DNA of 64,000 nucleotides, taken from contig NZ_FOKR01000002.1 in assembly GCF_900112195.1 (NCBI RefSeq), positions 678,833 to 742,832 of the forward strand, in the 5' to 3' direction. The stretch's first letter is position 1. Each line of letters opens with the position of its first letter. The DNA is from Butyrivibrio sp. YAB3001. GTDB taxonomy: Bacteria; Bacillota; Clostridia; Lachnospirales; Lachnospiraceae. This document shows, one piece after another, positions 8,437 through 16,875 of this stretch. The notes under the pieces are model-generated. The model worked only from the letters and a program-made list of their open reading frames with translations. It searched no databases and had not been told where the DNA came from. The translations under genes were made by a program, and so were the position numbers.

Positions 8437-9501
8437 TTACTTCTCTACAGGCTCTAAATGTCTCCTGCGAAGCTGACCGCAGGCTCCATCGATATCCCTG
8501 CCCATTTCTCTTCTAATAGTAACATTTATATGATTTTTTTCAAGTTTGTTTTTGAAACGCAGCGCCTGTTCGCGGTCTGTAGGCTGAAATGACCGCTCTT
8601 TTATCGGATTTACCGGGATAAGATTAACTACGCAGTTTAAACCTCCCAAAAGTTCTGAAAGCTGCGCCGCATCCTCATCTGTATCATTGACTCCACCTAC
8701 AAGTGAATACTCAAAGGTAAGCTGTCTTCCCGTCCTGTCAAAATAGGTTTTGCAGGCATCCAAGACCTGATGGATCTCATATTGATTTGCTATAGGCATA
8801 AGTTCTTTTCTCTTATCGTTATTGGACGCATGAAGAGAAAGCGCAAGGTTGATTGAAAGCTTCTCCTCTGAAAGCCTTAAGATATTAGGAACTATGCCAC
8901 AGGTAGATACCGTAAGATTTCTCTGGCTCATATTTATGCCGTTTTCATCAGTCAAAAGCTTTATAAACTTAAGAAGATTATCATAGTTATCAAGCGGTTC
9001 ACCACTTCCCATAACCACAACTCTTGAAATCTTCTCACCTGTGATCCTGGCAATCGAATATATCTGATCAAGCATTTCAGATGGCAAAAGATTTCTCTCC
9101 ACCCCATCAAGAGTAGATGCACAGAATTTACATCCCATTCTGCAGCCAACCTGCGATGAAATACATACACTGTTTCCAAACTTGTATTTCATGAAAACAC
9201 TTTCTATCATATTTCCATCTGCTAATGCAAAAAGAAACTTCTTAGTGTCGTCAAGCTTAGACTCCTGCACCGTAACACTTTCCAAAGCGGTAAAATCAAA
9301 ATGTTCCCTGCATTTTTCCTTTAAAGCCTTGGATATGTTAGTCATCTCATCATAGTTTCTCGCCATCTTTACGTGCATCCACTCATAGAGCTGTTTTGCA
9401 CGAAAAGCCGGTTCGCCAAGCTCCCTGATTTTGCTTCCAAGTTCCTCTAGATCAAGAGACTTTATATCTATTTTTCCACTAATTCCTTTTATATAACTCA
9501 A
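8437..9501 (-). CDS. rlmN: RlmN, 23S rRNA/tRNA adenine C2 methyltransferase (radical SAM)
   Basis: The 354-residue protein methylates C2 of A2503 in 23S rRNA, and of A37 in some tRNAs, by ping-pong radical SAM chemistry. The cluster motif CRMGCKFC supplies C120, C124 and C127. A C-terminal ACGQL holds the methyl-carrying cysteine. MGSGEPLDNYDN is the SAM-binding GEP region. The N-terminal helical accessory domain is present. The start is a TTG at 9501, eight bases after GAGG; I see no good ATG. It sits between rsmB (153 bp upstream) and prpC (23 bp downstream), the standard Bacillota order. Confidence 0.97.
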   Translation of the reverse strand: MSYIKGISGKIDIKSLDLEELGSKIRELGEPAFRAKQLYEWMHVKMARNYDEMTNISKALKEKCREHFDFTALESVTVQESKLDDTKKFLFALADGNMIESVFMKYKFGNSVCISSQVGCRMGCKFCASTLDGVERNLLPSEMLDQIYSIARITGEKISRVVVMGSGEPLDNYDNLLKFIKLLTDENGINMSQRNLTVSTCGIVPNILRLSEEKLSINLALSLHASNNDKRKELMPIANQYEIHQVLDACKTYFDRTGRQLTFEYSLVGGVNDTDEDAAQLSELLGGLNCVVNLIPVNPIKERSFQPTDREQALRFKNKLEKNHINVTIRREMGRDIDGACGQLRRRHLEPVEK

Positions 9502-9654
9502 TTATCTTTCCTCATTATTTAATTCATCTATCTGCTAAATCATGAAAAACATATCACAGAAAAACTAAAGCAACGCCACATATCGTTTACTATATATTTA
9601 TTATTCAGCTAAATAGCACTTATATGCCGTCAGTGCATGGTAACTTCAATATAC

Positions 9655-11007
9655 TCACACACGTTTTAGTTTAGCTATAAAGAATCCATCAGTGCCATGC
9701 TCTCCGGGAATAAGCTGTATATATCCCTGACCTGCTGACTTTCTAAGCTTTTCAGGAAGTTTCTCAGTAATATCATCAGGTTTAAATGGCAGTTCATCAC
9801 AGATTCTTTTGACCATCATCTCATTTTCTGCTTTATTGACAGTACAGGTGGAATAAATAAGCGTTCCGCCCACCTTAACATAATCCCAGGTTGCCTTGAT
9901 TATATCCCACTGAAGCTTTGTGATTTCCTCAAGTCCCTGCGGCTTTGTATTGTGTTTAATGTCATTTTTTCTTCCAAGAATTCCAAGTCCTGAACACGGA
10001 ACATCCAAAAGAAGTATGTCTGCAGATGCCCTAAGTTCCTCATCATGAATCTTGGCATCATACACCTTGGTAGTTACGTTATTAAGCCCAAGTCTAAGAG
10101 CATTCTCCTCTACCAGCAGACACTTTTTGGCAGAAACATCCCTGGAAAAGACCTTTCCGCTTGGATATACTCTTTCAGCCGCATGCATGCTCTTTCCACC
10201 GGGAGCAGCACAGACATCTACGACAGTCTGCCTTATTTCCGGATCAGCCACCTCTACCACAAGCATGGAACTCACATCCTGAACAGCAAACACACCCTCT
10301 TTGAATCCCGGAATATATCTGATATTATCTGTCTTTTCAAGTTCCAAAGCATATGGTAAAAGAGGATTCTGTCTTACAACAATTCCAGCCTCTTCAAGTT
10401 CTTTTTTGAACTCTTCTACATCCCTGCTCTGAGGAAGACCTTTGGTAAGTCTGATGGTTGTCGGTCTTGGAGTTAAAAAGAACTTTAACATGCTTTCCGT
10501 CTTTTCAAATCCATACTCAGACACCCACATCTTACAGATCCAATCCGGCATAGAATAAACAACAGATAGGTATTGTATTCCACCATCTATCTCTTTGCTT
10601 GGATATTCAATCTTGTCCTTATTTCTTGCAATATTTCGAAGAACTCCATTAACGAAGCCTTTAAGTCCTGCAAATTTGTGCTTTGCAGCAAGCTTGACCG
10701 CTTCATTGCAGGCTGCGCTGTCCGGAACACTATCCATGAACATTATCTGATACACGCTCATTCTCATAAGACTTCTGATAAATGGCTGCATATCCTTAAC
10801 AGGCACTTTAGAAAAAGAATTTAAAACATAATCAATCTGAAGATTTCTCTCAAGACATCCGTCTGTTACCCTTTTTATAAATGCCTTATCTCTTGTATCA
10901 AGATAGTCGTACTTATCAAGGGAATCCTTTAAAAGGGATGGCTTTCTTGCGCCACCCCTGTCATACTCTATCAATATGTTTAATACTATTTCACGTATAT
11001 TAGACAT
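9655..11007 (-). CDS. rsmB: RsmB, 16S rRNA (cytosine-967 C5) methyltransferase
   Basis: The 450-residue protein has an N-terminal NusB-like helical RNA-binding domain (about 1-135) and a Rossmann methyltransferase domain. SAM binding is marked by VVDVCAAPGGKSMHAAE. The two catalytic cysteine motifs are LDVPCSGLG and YSTCTVNKAENE. It methylates C967 of 16S rRNA during 30S assembly. The ATG is preceded by GGAG ten bases upstream. A promoter (11092-11120) and the fmt terminator (11212-11242) separate it from fmt, so the rsmB-to-rsgA genes can be transcribed independently. Confidence 0.96.
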   Translation of the reverse strand: MSNIREIVLNILIEYDRGGARKPSLLKDSLDKYDYLDTRDKAFIKRVTDGCLERNLQIDYVLNSFSKVPVKDMQPFIRSLMRMSVYQIMFMDSVPDSAACNEAVKLAAKHKFAGLKGFVNGVLRNIARNKDKIEYPSKEIDGGIQYLSVVYSMPDWICKMWVSEYGFEKTESMLKFFLTPRPTTIRLTKGLPQSRDVEEFKKELEEAGIVVRQNPLLPYALELEKTDNIRYIPGFKEGVFAVQDVSSMLVVEVADPEIRQTVVDVCAAPGGKSMHAAERVYPSGKVFSRDVSAKKCLLVEENALRLGLNNVTTKVYDAKIHDEELRASADILLLDVPCSGLGILGRKNDIKHNTKPQGLEEITKLQWDIIKATWDYVKVGGTLIYSTCTVNKAENEMMVKRICDELPFKPDDITEKLPEKLRKSAGQGYIQLIPGEHGTDGFFIAKLKRV

Positions 11008-11091
11008 TTTAAGTCTTCTCCAATCAGATTTACTTTTAACCCTATCTTCTATTATATATAAAAAAGGTACATGTAGCCACCCGAATTAAAC

Positions 11092-11120
11092 ATTCTAGCA
11101 TAATGTCTCCTTTTGGTAAA
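11092..11120 (-). promoter_or_regulatory. promoter upstream of rsmB
   Basis: Minus-strand TTTACC (11115-11120) and TAGAAT (11092-11097) are 17 bases apart. The predicted start is near 11085, leaving a leader of about 78 nt. The site lies downstream of the fmt terminator. Confidence 0.55.
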
Positions 11121-11211
11121 CTTATTTTTTGATTAAGAAAATTACGGAAAAGTTCATTTTTTCTTATGGTATTCTTTCCTTGGAGGAACCAACCTATAAA
11201 GGATATAAATA

Positions 11212-11242
11212 ATCCCCTGACAATCTGATTTTGTCAGGGGAT
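11212..11242. terminator. bidirectional-looking hairpin terminator after fmt
   Basis: ATCCCCTGACA and TGTCAGGGGAT form a perfect 11-bp stem with a 9-nt loop, 8 bp past the fmt stop codon. The T-rich tail is stronger on the plus side (TTTGTTTTAT) than on the minus side (TATTTAT), so it may work in both directions. Its position fits termination of priA-def-fmt transcripts. Confidence 0.75.
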
Positions 11243-11250
11243 TTGTTTTA

Positions 11251-12189
11251 TCAACCAAGTTTTGTTCCAACAGTTATTTTTCCACCTAAAAGGAAGTCCT
11301 TAACGCTCATACGTTTCTTTCCTTCAAGCTGAACTTCTGTAATCTTCAAAAGTCCTTCACCTGTCTGAACTGAAATATACTCTTTACCAACTTCAACAAC
11401 AGTTCCTATAGTCTCTGAACCCTTGCCTTCAGATGCATTCTCTACTAATGCCTTCCAGATTTTAAAGCTCTTACCATTTAGATAAGTATATGCGCTAGGC
11501 CATGGATTCAGACCACGAACAAGATTGTTAATGGTAACTGCATCCTTGGAAAAATCTATTTTTCCCATATCCTTGCTGAGCTTGCCACACTTTGTTGCCT
11601 CAGCTTCATCCTGGGGAACAGGAGTAAGCTCGCCTCGCTCAATCTTGGGAAGTGCCTCAACTATTAGCTCTGCACCCAAGACTGATAACTTATCAAAAAG
11701 GCCGCCACCGGTCTCTTCATCGCTTATAGGAATAGTCTTCTGAATCAGAATGTCACCGGTATCCATACCTGCTGCCATCTGCATGATAGTAACACCGGTC
11801 TCTTTTAGTCCATCAATGATTGCCTGCTGAATCGGAGCTGCTCCACGGTATTTCGGAAGAAGAGACGCATGGATATTAACGCATCCAAAGCGTGGCATAT
11901 CAAGGATTTCCTGTGAAAGTATCTGTCCAAACGCTGCAACAACAAAGATATCTGCATCGTATTTTTTAAGTTCAGCAACATTCTCCGGCAGTTTAATCCT
12001 TACCGGCTGAAAAACAGGAATGTTATGTAAAAGCGCACATTCCTTTACTTCTGATACCTGAAGCTGTCCGCTTCTTCCCTTGGGCTTGTCCGGCTGAGTT
12101 ACAACAAGCACAACTTCATGTCCTGCTTCTATGATCTTTTCTAGGGCAGACCTGGCAAAATCAGGTGTTCCCATAAAAACTATCTTCAT
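11251..12189 (-). CDS. fmt: Fmt, methionyl-tRNA formyltransferase
   Basis: This 312-residue enzyme transfers a formyl group from 10-formyl-THF to initiator Met-tRNA. The start KIVFMGTPDFA and the signature INIHASLLPKYRGAAPI carry the catalytic Asn and His of the formyltransferase fold, and an OB-like C-terminal domain follows. The length is standard. GAGGAG precedes the ATG. The start is 4 bp from the def stop, so formylation and deformylation enzymes are co-expressed, as in most bacteria. Confidence 0.98.
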   Translation of the reverse strand: MKIVFMGTPDFARSALEKIIEAGHEVVLVVTQPDKPKGRSGQLQVSEVKECALLHNIPVFQPVRIKLPENVAELKKYDADIFVVAAFGQILSQEILDMPRFGCVNIHASLLPKYRGAAPIQQAIIDGLKETGVTIMQMAAGMDTGDILIQKTIPISDEETGGGLFDKLSVLGAELIVEALPKIERGELTPVPQDEAEATKCGKLSKDMGKIDFSKDAVTINNLVRGLNPWPSAYTYLNGKSFKIWKALVENASEGKGSETIGTVVEVGKEYISVQTGEGLLKITEVQLEGKKRMSVKDFLLGGKITVGTKLG

Positions 12190-12193
12190 TAAA

Positions 12194-12682
12194 TTACTCC
12201 TCTTCCTCGTCAGCCATAAGATCTTCGTTATCTACGAGGTCTCCCTCTACCTTCTCAACATACATATGTCCGTTGAGGTGATCATTCTCATGAAGGATAG
12301 CTCTTGCAAGAAGTTCCTCTCCTTCAATTACAAATTCATTTCCTTCAAGATCTGTAGCCTTAGCCTTAACATAATTAGGTCTTGTTACAATTCCTGATTT
12401 ACCCGGAACTGAAAGACATCCCTCGTAGCCTGTCTGTTCTCCACTGGTCTCAAGTATTTCAGGGTTGATAAATACCATTGGATCTTCGCCGGTTACGTCT
12501 ATAACAAAAATTCTCTTAAGAATTCCCACCTGAGGCGCTGCAAGTCCAACACCATTTGCTTCATACATAGTATCAAACATATCTTCCACAAGCTCTTTTA
12601 ATCTTGGAGTTATCTCTTTAACAGTCTTGCAGTTCTTAGCAAGCACCTCATCGCCAAATTCTCTGATTGTTCTAATTGCCAT
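12194..12682 (-). CDS. def: Def, peptide deformylase
   Basis: The 162-residue metalloenzyme removes the formyl group from nascent N-terminal methionine. The three canonical motifs are present: GVGLAAPQVG (44-53), EGCLS with metal ligand C89, and HENDH (131-135) with the two His ligands and catalytic Glu. A short acidic tail (LMADEEEE) ends the protein. The ATG at 12682 follows AGAGGAG at good spacing; a longer in-frame start at 12727 adds 15 residues that do not match the family and lacks a ribosome site. priA lies 84 bp upstream. Confidence 0.97.
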   Translation of the reverse strand: MAIRTIREFGDEVLAKNCKTVKEITPRLKELVEDMFDTMYEANGVGLAAPQVGILKRIFVIDVTGEDPMVFINPEILETSGEQTGYEGCLSVPGKSGIVTRPNYVKAKATDLEGNEFVIEGEELLARAILHENDHLNGHMYVEKVEGDLVDNEDLMADEEEE

Positions 12683-12766
12683 TTCATTCTCCTCTTTTAT
12701 AAATGCATGGTGTTTCTGGAATATCATCTATGAGCACATATATCATACCATTTTCAACCCAGGATA

Positions 12767-15025
12767 TCAAAAACCATGAACCGGGTCAAAATCAAATTGC
12801 ACGGATATTTTCTTCATCTTCCCCGCATCTTCCAATTGCCTGATATATTTCTCAAGCATATCTTTATATGCCACAAGTCCGTCATAATCATCCATTTTAA
12901 CATAAACAGCCATTCTGTAAATGTCATTTATTTTTCCGATTGCTGCCGCTGCAGGACCAATAAATACTGCCCCTTCTTTTTTCTGAAGTTCCATCATAGC
13001 CCGTAGCCTTGATGCAAATTGCATTCCCATCTCCTCGTCATAGCTCATTATCTGAACCGACATCATATGTGAAATAGGCGGATAACGCAAAAGGTCTCTA
13101 TATGCAATCTCTTCTTCATAAAAAGAGTCATAATCCTGCTTCGAAGCTGTCTGAATACTGTAATGCTCAGGCTGATACGTCTGTATCACAACATTTCCGG
13201 CTTTGTCGCCCCTACCGGCTCTGCCGGCTGCCTGAGTAAGAAGCTGGAAAGTCCTCTCGCTGGCCCTGTAATCACTTGCATATAACGACATATCAGCTGC
13301 AAGTATTCCAACCAGCGTCACATCAGGGAAATCATGTCCTTTAACTATCATCTGTGTTCCCACAAGAACATCCGCTTCCTTATTGGCAAAAGAGGATAAT
13401 ATCTTATCATAACTACCCTTGGCTTTGGTTGTATCAGCATCCATTCTAAGCACTCTTGCCATGGGCCAGAACTTCTTTACCTCGTCTTCAATCTGCTGCG
13501 TACCCGCTCTGAAAGATGATACATATTTTGAGCCACACTTCGGACAAATCTTAGTAAGAGGCTGTTCATAGCCGCAATAATGGCAGACAAGTCTTCCTCC
13601 CCTGTGCTCCGACAATGAAACATCACAGTGAGGGCATTTGAATACATATCCACATGACCTGCACGAAATAAAGCCTGCAAGTCCGCGCCTGTTTATGAAC
13701 AGCATTGCCTGCTGTCCACTATTAAGTCTATCCTCCATAAGCTCCTGCAGCCTTCTGGAAAAAATAGAACGGTTACCGCTTCTTAGTTCTTCCCTTAAGT
13801 CAGCAATTTCAACTGTAGGAAGTGTACCGCCCGTAAGACGCCTTTCTAATTTAAAAAGATGATACTGACCATTTTGTGCTCTATAATATGATTCCAGTGA
13901 CGGTGTTGCTGAACCAAGGACCACACTTGCACCATCAGGAAGAAGTTCCGCAAGCTTTATTGCAGTCTCCCTTACATGATATTTTGGCATAGCTTCGCTC
14001 TTATAAGTAGTCTCGTGCTCTTCATCAATTATGATTATGCCGGTATTAGGAAATGGTGTAAAAAGAGCTGACCTTGGACCGATAATTATATCAATATCTC
14101 CACATCTTGCTCTCTCCATCTGATCGTACTTCTCTCCCGGAGAAAGCGTGGAATTCATCACCGATACCCTGTCTCCAAAATGCCTGTAAAATCGCATCAG
14201 TGTCTGATAGGTCAGCGCTATCTCAGGAATAAGAACTATCGCCTGTTTTCCTCTTTTTATCACTTCATCAATAAGGGCAATATATACTTCTGTTTTGCCA
14301 CTACCGGTTATTCCATGTATAAGATAAGTATCTCTTTTCCCCTGGTCATAATCAGAAACAAAACTCTCAACTATGTGCCTCTGCTCATCACTGAGTTCCT
14401 TGGCTCCATACCTTGATGTTTCATGCATCTTTGGCTTTCTGAAATACTCCTCCTCATCAACCCTTATGTAGCCATTGTCGCTAAGACTCTTGATAGTAGC
14501 TGTGCTGACATTAAGCTTTGTAGTTATAAATTCATAGGGAATCTTTTCATCCGGTTCTATTAAAAGCTCCGCAAGAACTCTCTCCCTCGCTTTTTGCTTC
14601 TTTCGGATACACTCCTGATAGTAGTGCCTCACCTGTGCCTCATCCATATTAAGCGCAACATACTTATGTACCTGCCTTTTCATCTTTTTGGTAGCAGGTA
14701 AAACAGTCTTTAGTGCAGCAATCATTGTGGAACCATAGTATCTTTTCATCCATGCCGCAAGTTTAATGGAGATTTCCTCCGCAGACATATCATCTTGCGG
14801 CACAGATAATATCTCTTTTATCTTGGAGACATCCCAGTTGGGCTCATCAGTAAGTTCTAGTACATAACCTTTTCTGACATTATTGCCCTTTCCAAAAGGA
14901 ACCTCTACCGCGCAGCCTATGTCAACCGATTCCTTTAAACTGTCCGGAATTCGGTACTGGAAGAGACGGTCGACCTTCTCATGGGATATATCAATTATAA
15001 TGTTTGCATATTCACAAGCTGTCAC
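12767..15025 (-). CDS. priA: PriA, primosomal replication-restart helicase
   Basis: The 752-residue protein reloads the replisome at collapsed forks. An N-terminal 3'-DNA-binding domain and winged helix precede the helicase core, with Walker A GITGSGKTE, the DEEH box and a GSATPS motif. A zinc-binding region with eight cysteines arranged in CxxC pairs (from CRSCGYVFKCPHC to CPKCGSKY) follows; then come the second helicase lobe and a C-terminal domain. The start is a GTG at 15025 after GGAGGAG. The gene heads the priA-def-fmt unit. Confidence 0.97.
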   Translation of the reverse strand: MTACEYANIIIDISHEKVDRLFQYRIPDSLKESVDIGCAVEVPFGKGNNVRKGYVLELTDEPNWDVSKIKEILSVPQDDMSAEEISIKLAAWMKRYYGSTMIAALKTVLPATKKMKRQVHKYVALNMDEAQVRHYYQECIRKKQKARERVLAELLIEPDEKIPYEFITTKLNVSTATIKSLSDNGYIRVDEEEYFRKPKMHETSRYGAKELSDEQRHIVESFVSDYDQGKRDTYLIHGITGSGKTEVYIALIDEVIKRGKQAIVLIPEIALTYQTLMRFYRHFGDRVSVMNSTLSPGEKYDQMERARCGDIDIIIGPRSALFTPFPNTGIIIIDEEHETTYKSEAMPKYHVRETAIKLAELLPDGASVVLGSATPSLESYYRAQNGQYHLFKLERRLTGGTLPTVEIADLREELRSGNRSIFSRRLQELMEDRLNSGQQAMLFINRRGLAGFISCRSCGYVFKCPHCDVSLSEHRGGRLVCHYCGYEQPLTKICPKCGSKYVSSFRAGTQQIEDEVKKFWPMARVLRMDADTTKAKGSYDKILSSFANKEADVLVGTQMIVKGHDFPDVTLVGILAADMSLYASDYRASERTFQLLTQAAGRAGRGDKAGNVVIQTYQPEHYSIQTASKQDYDSFYEEEIAYRDLLRYPPISHMMSVQIMSYDEEMGMQFASRLRAMMELQKKEGAVFIGPAAAAIGKINDIYRMAVYVKMDDYDGLVAYKDMLEKYIRQLEDAGKMKKISVQFDFDPVHGF

Positions 15026-15129
15026 TCCCGCTCCTCCATTCTCTCATGCTTTTTTCATGATACTGTTTACTTGCTCTGTATCGTTGTATTGCATACATAA
15101 GTTTTCGATGCACGCAAAACTAAATATCA

Positions 15130-16620
15130 TCATTTCTGTCTTTCGTCCAAAATTTCCTGAATGATAACTCTCTCATCCATAGGATACTTAACACCTTTGA
15201 TTTCCTGATAATCTTCATGGCCCTTGCCGGCAAGAACAATGATATCACCCTTCTCACCGTGCTCTATCGCGTAGGCAATCGCTTCTTTTCTGTCTGTGAT
15301 CTTGATGTATTTGCCATCAGTCTTCTTCATACCTGTCTCAATATCATTCATGATATCTTCAGGTTCTTCAAAACGTGGGTTATCGGAAGTAATGATTGTA
15401 AAATCAGAATACTTTCCACTGACTTCACCCATCTCAAATCTTCTAAGCTTACTTCTATTTCCACCGCATCCAAATACACTGATCAATCTGTTTGGATGAT
15501 AATCCCTAAGGGTTGTCAAAAGACTCTTGAGTGCCATTGCATTGTGAGCATAATCAATCATAAGTGTAAAATCATCTGATACCTTGACCATCTCAATTCT
15601 TCCCTTGACCTTGGCCTCTTTAAGCGCAGGAACAATCTCTTCAGGTGTACAGCCAAGCTGATTTGCAACAGCAATTGCGCAAAGTGCATTATAAACACTA
15701 AATTTGCCCGGAGTTCTGATCTCAGCATGCATATTAATAAGACCTTCTGTGTCAAAGAATACTCCAAGTTCGCCGGGCTTACGGATATATGCAAGATTGA
15801 TTGCGCGAAGATCCACGCCTTCATTAAATCCATATGTATAAGCCTTGCAGGTATGTCCATCAAGAATATCATCTGTGTGAACATCATCTCCATTGCAGAT
15901 ACCTATTTTGCACTGCTTAAATAATAATCCCTTGCAGTGAAGATACTCTTCAAAATCTTTATGTTCATTTGGTCCGATATGGTCAGGTTCAATATTCGTG
16001 AAAATACCTATATCAAAAATAAATCCCTGGCTTCTGTGAAGCATAAGTCCCTGTGAAGAAACTTCCATTACAACACTATCACACCCTGCTTCAACCATCT
16101 TTGCCATATATTCCTGAAGCGTAAAAGATTCAGGAGTGGTATTCTCTGCATGAATATGCTTATCACCGATGATAACCTCGATTGTTCCGATAAGGCCAAC
16201 CTTGTGTCCTGCATTCTCAAGCATGTTTCTGATAAGATAGGTTGTGGTAGTCTTTCCCTTTGTTCCGGTAATTCCTATTGTCTTAAGCTTACTTGCAGGA
16301 TGATCAAAATAAGCTGCTGAAATAAATGCCATTGCATATCTTGAATTTTCTACTCTTACAACTGCAGTTTTACAGTCATCGGGAAGTTCAACATCTTTTT
16401 CAACAACAATAGCTGCGGCTTTCTTTTCTGCAGCCTCTTTAGCACATGAATGACCATCAAAATTTGCTCCGCTGATGCAGATAAAAAGTGAGCCTTCCTT
16501 AATCTTCCTGCTGTCATTAACAACATCTATAACTTCAACATCTTCGGGGCTTATTTCTACGTCGCTATTACCTGCTGTTACTCTGTACTTGATTTCTTCT
16601 AATAATTTGGAAAGTTTCAT
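15130..16620 (-). CDS. murE: MurE, UDP-MurNAc-tripeptide ligase, meso-diaminopimelate type
   Basis: The 496-residue Mur ligase adds the third residue to the UDP-MurNAc dipeptide in the cytosol. The ATP loop is GITGTKGKTTT (116-126); the central and C-terminal Mur domains follow. The residue-3 specificity motif reads DNPR (413-416), which the family uses for meso-diaminopimelate rather than lysine. The peptidoglycan of this organism is therefore predicted to be of the DAP type. GGAGG stands six bases before the ATG. murE is followed after 104 bp by priA. Confidence 0.97.
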   Translation of the reverse strand: MKLSKLLEEIKYRVTAGNSDVEISPEDVEVIDVVNDSRKIKEGSLFICISGANFDGHSCAKEAAEKKAAAIVVEKDVELPDDCKTAVVRVENSRYAMAFISAAYFDHPASKLKTIGITGTKGKTTTTYLIRNMLENAGHKVGLIGTIEVIIGDKHIHAENTTPESFTLQEYMAKMVEAGCDSVVMEVSSQGLMLHRSQGFIFDIGIFTNIEPDHIGPNEHKDFEEYLHCKGLLFKQCKIGICNGDDVHTDDILDGHTCKAYTYGFNEGVDLRAINLAYIRKPGELGVFFDTEGLINMHAEIRTPGKFSVYNALCAIAVANQLGCTPEEIVPALKEAKVKGRIEMVKVSDDFTLMIDYAHNAMALKSLLTTLRDYHPNRLISVFGCGGNRSKLRRFEMGEVSGKYSDFTIITSDNPRFEEPEDIMNDIETGMKKTDGKYIKITDRKEAIAYAIEHGEKGDIIVLAGKGHEDYQEIKGVKYPMDERVIIQEILDERQK

Positions 16621-16761
16621 ATCGTTCCTCCATTTTAAAGTGTTTTTTAGTTGATAACCAGAAAATGTTTAAGCTAATTTTAGCTAATTTTAGATTAATT
16701 CTAATTTTTATAATTTTTTCACACTTTATTCACATTTTTTTGATAATATATAAAACATAGA

Positions 16762-16860
16762 AGTGAGTTGAGAACACTCACTATCTCCCCCTCATAAGAA
16801 ACCGCAGACACACGCTTCGCGTGTGTTTTTGTGGTTTTAGGGGATTTTTTATAATCCCCT
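16762..16860. repeat. cluster of three hairpins between recJ and murE
   Basis: Three inverted repeats lie in the 255-bp gap. They are AGTGAGT/ACTCACT (16762-16782), ACACACG/CGTGTGT around a TTCG-containing loop (16808-16826) and AGGGGATT/AATCCCCT (16839-16860). The middle one is followed on the plus strand by TTTTT. None has a clear T-run on the minus strand, where the flanking genes lie, yet the third begins 15 bp beyond the recJ stop codon and could end recJ mRNA. Also seen here: a 10-bp tandem AGCTAATTTT (16672-16691). Confidence 0.5.
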
Positions 16861-16875
16861 CACTTTAGTGAATTA

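Noticed and set aside
11041..11110. 19-codon frame with GGAG before ATG ahead of rsmB
   Set aside because: Its start overlaps the -10 region of the predicted rsmB promoter, so it would not be transcribed with a leader.
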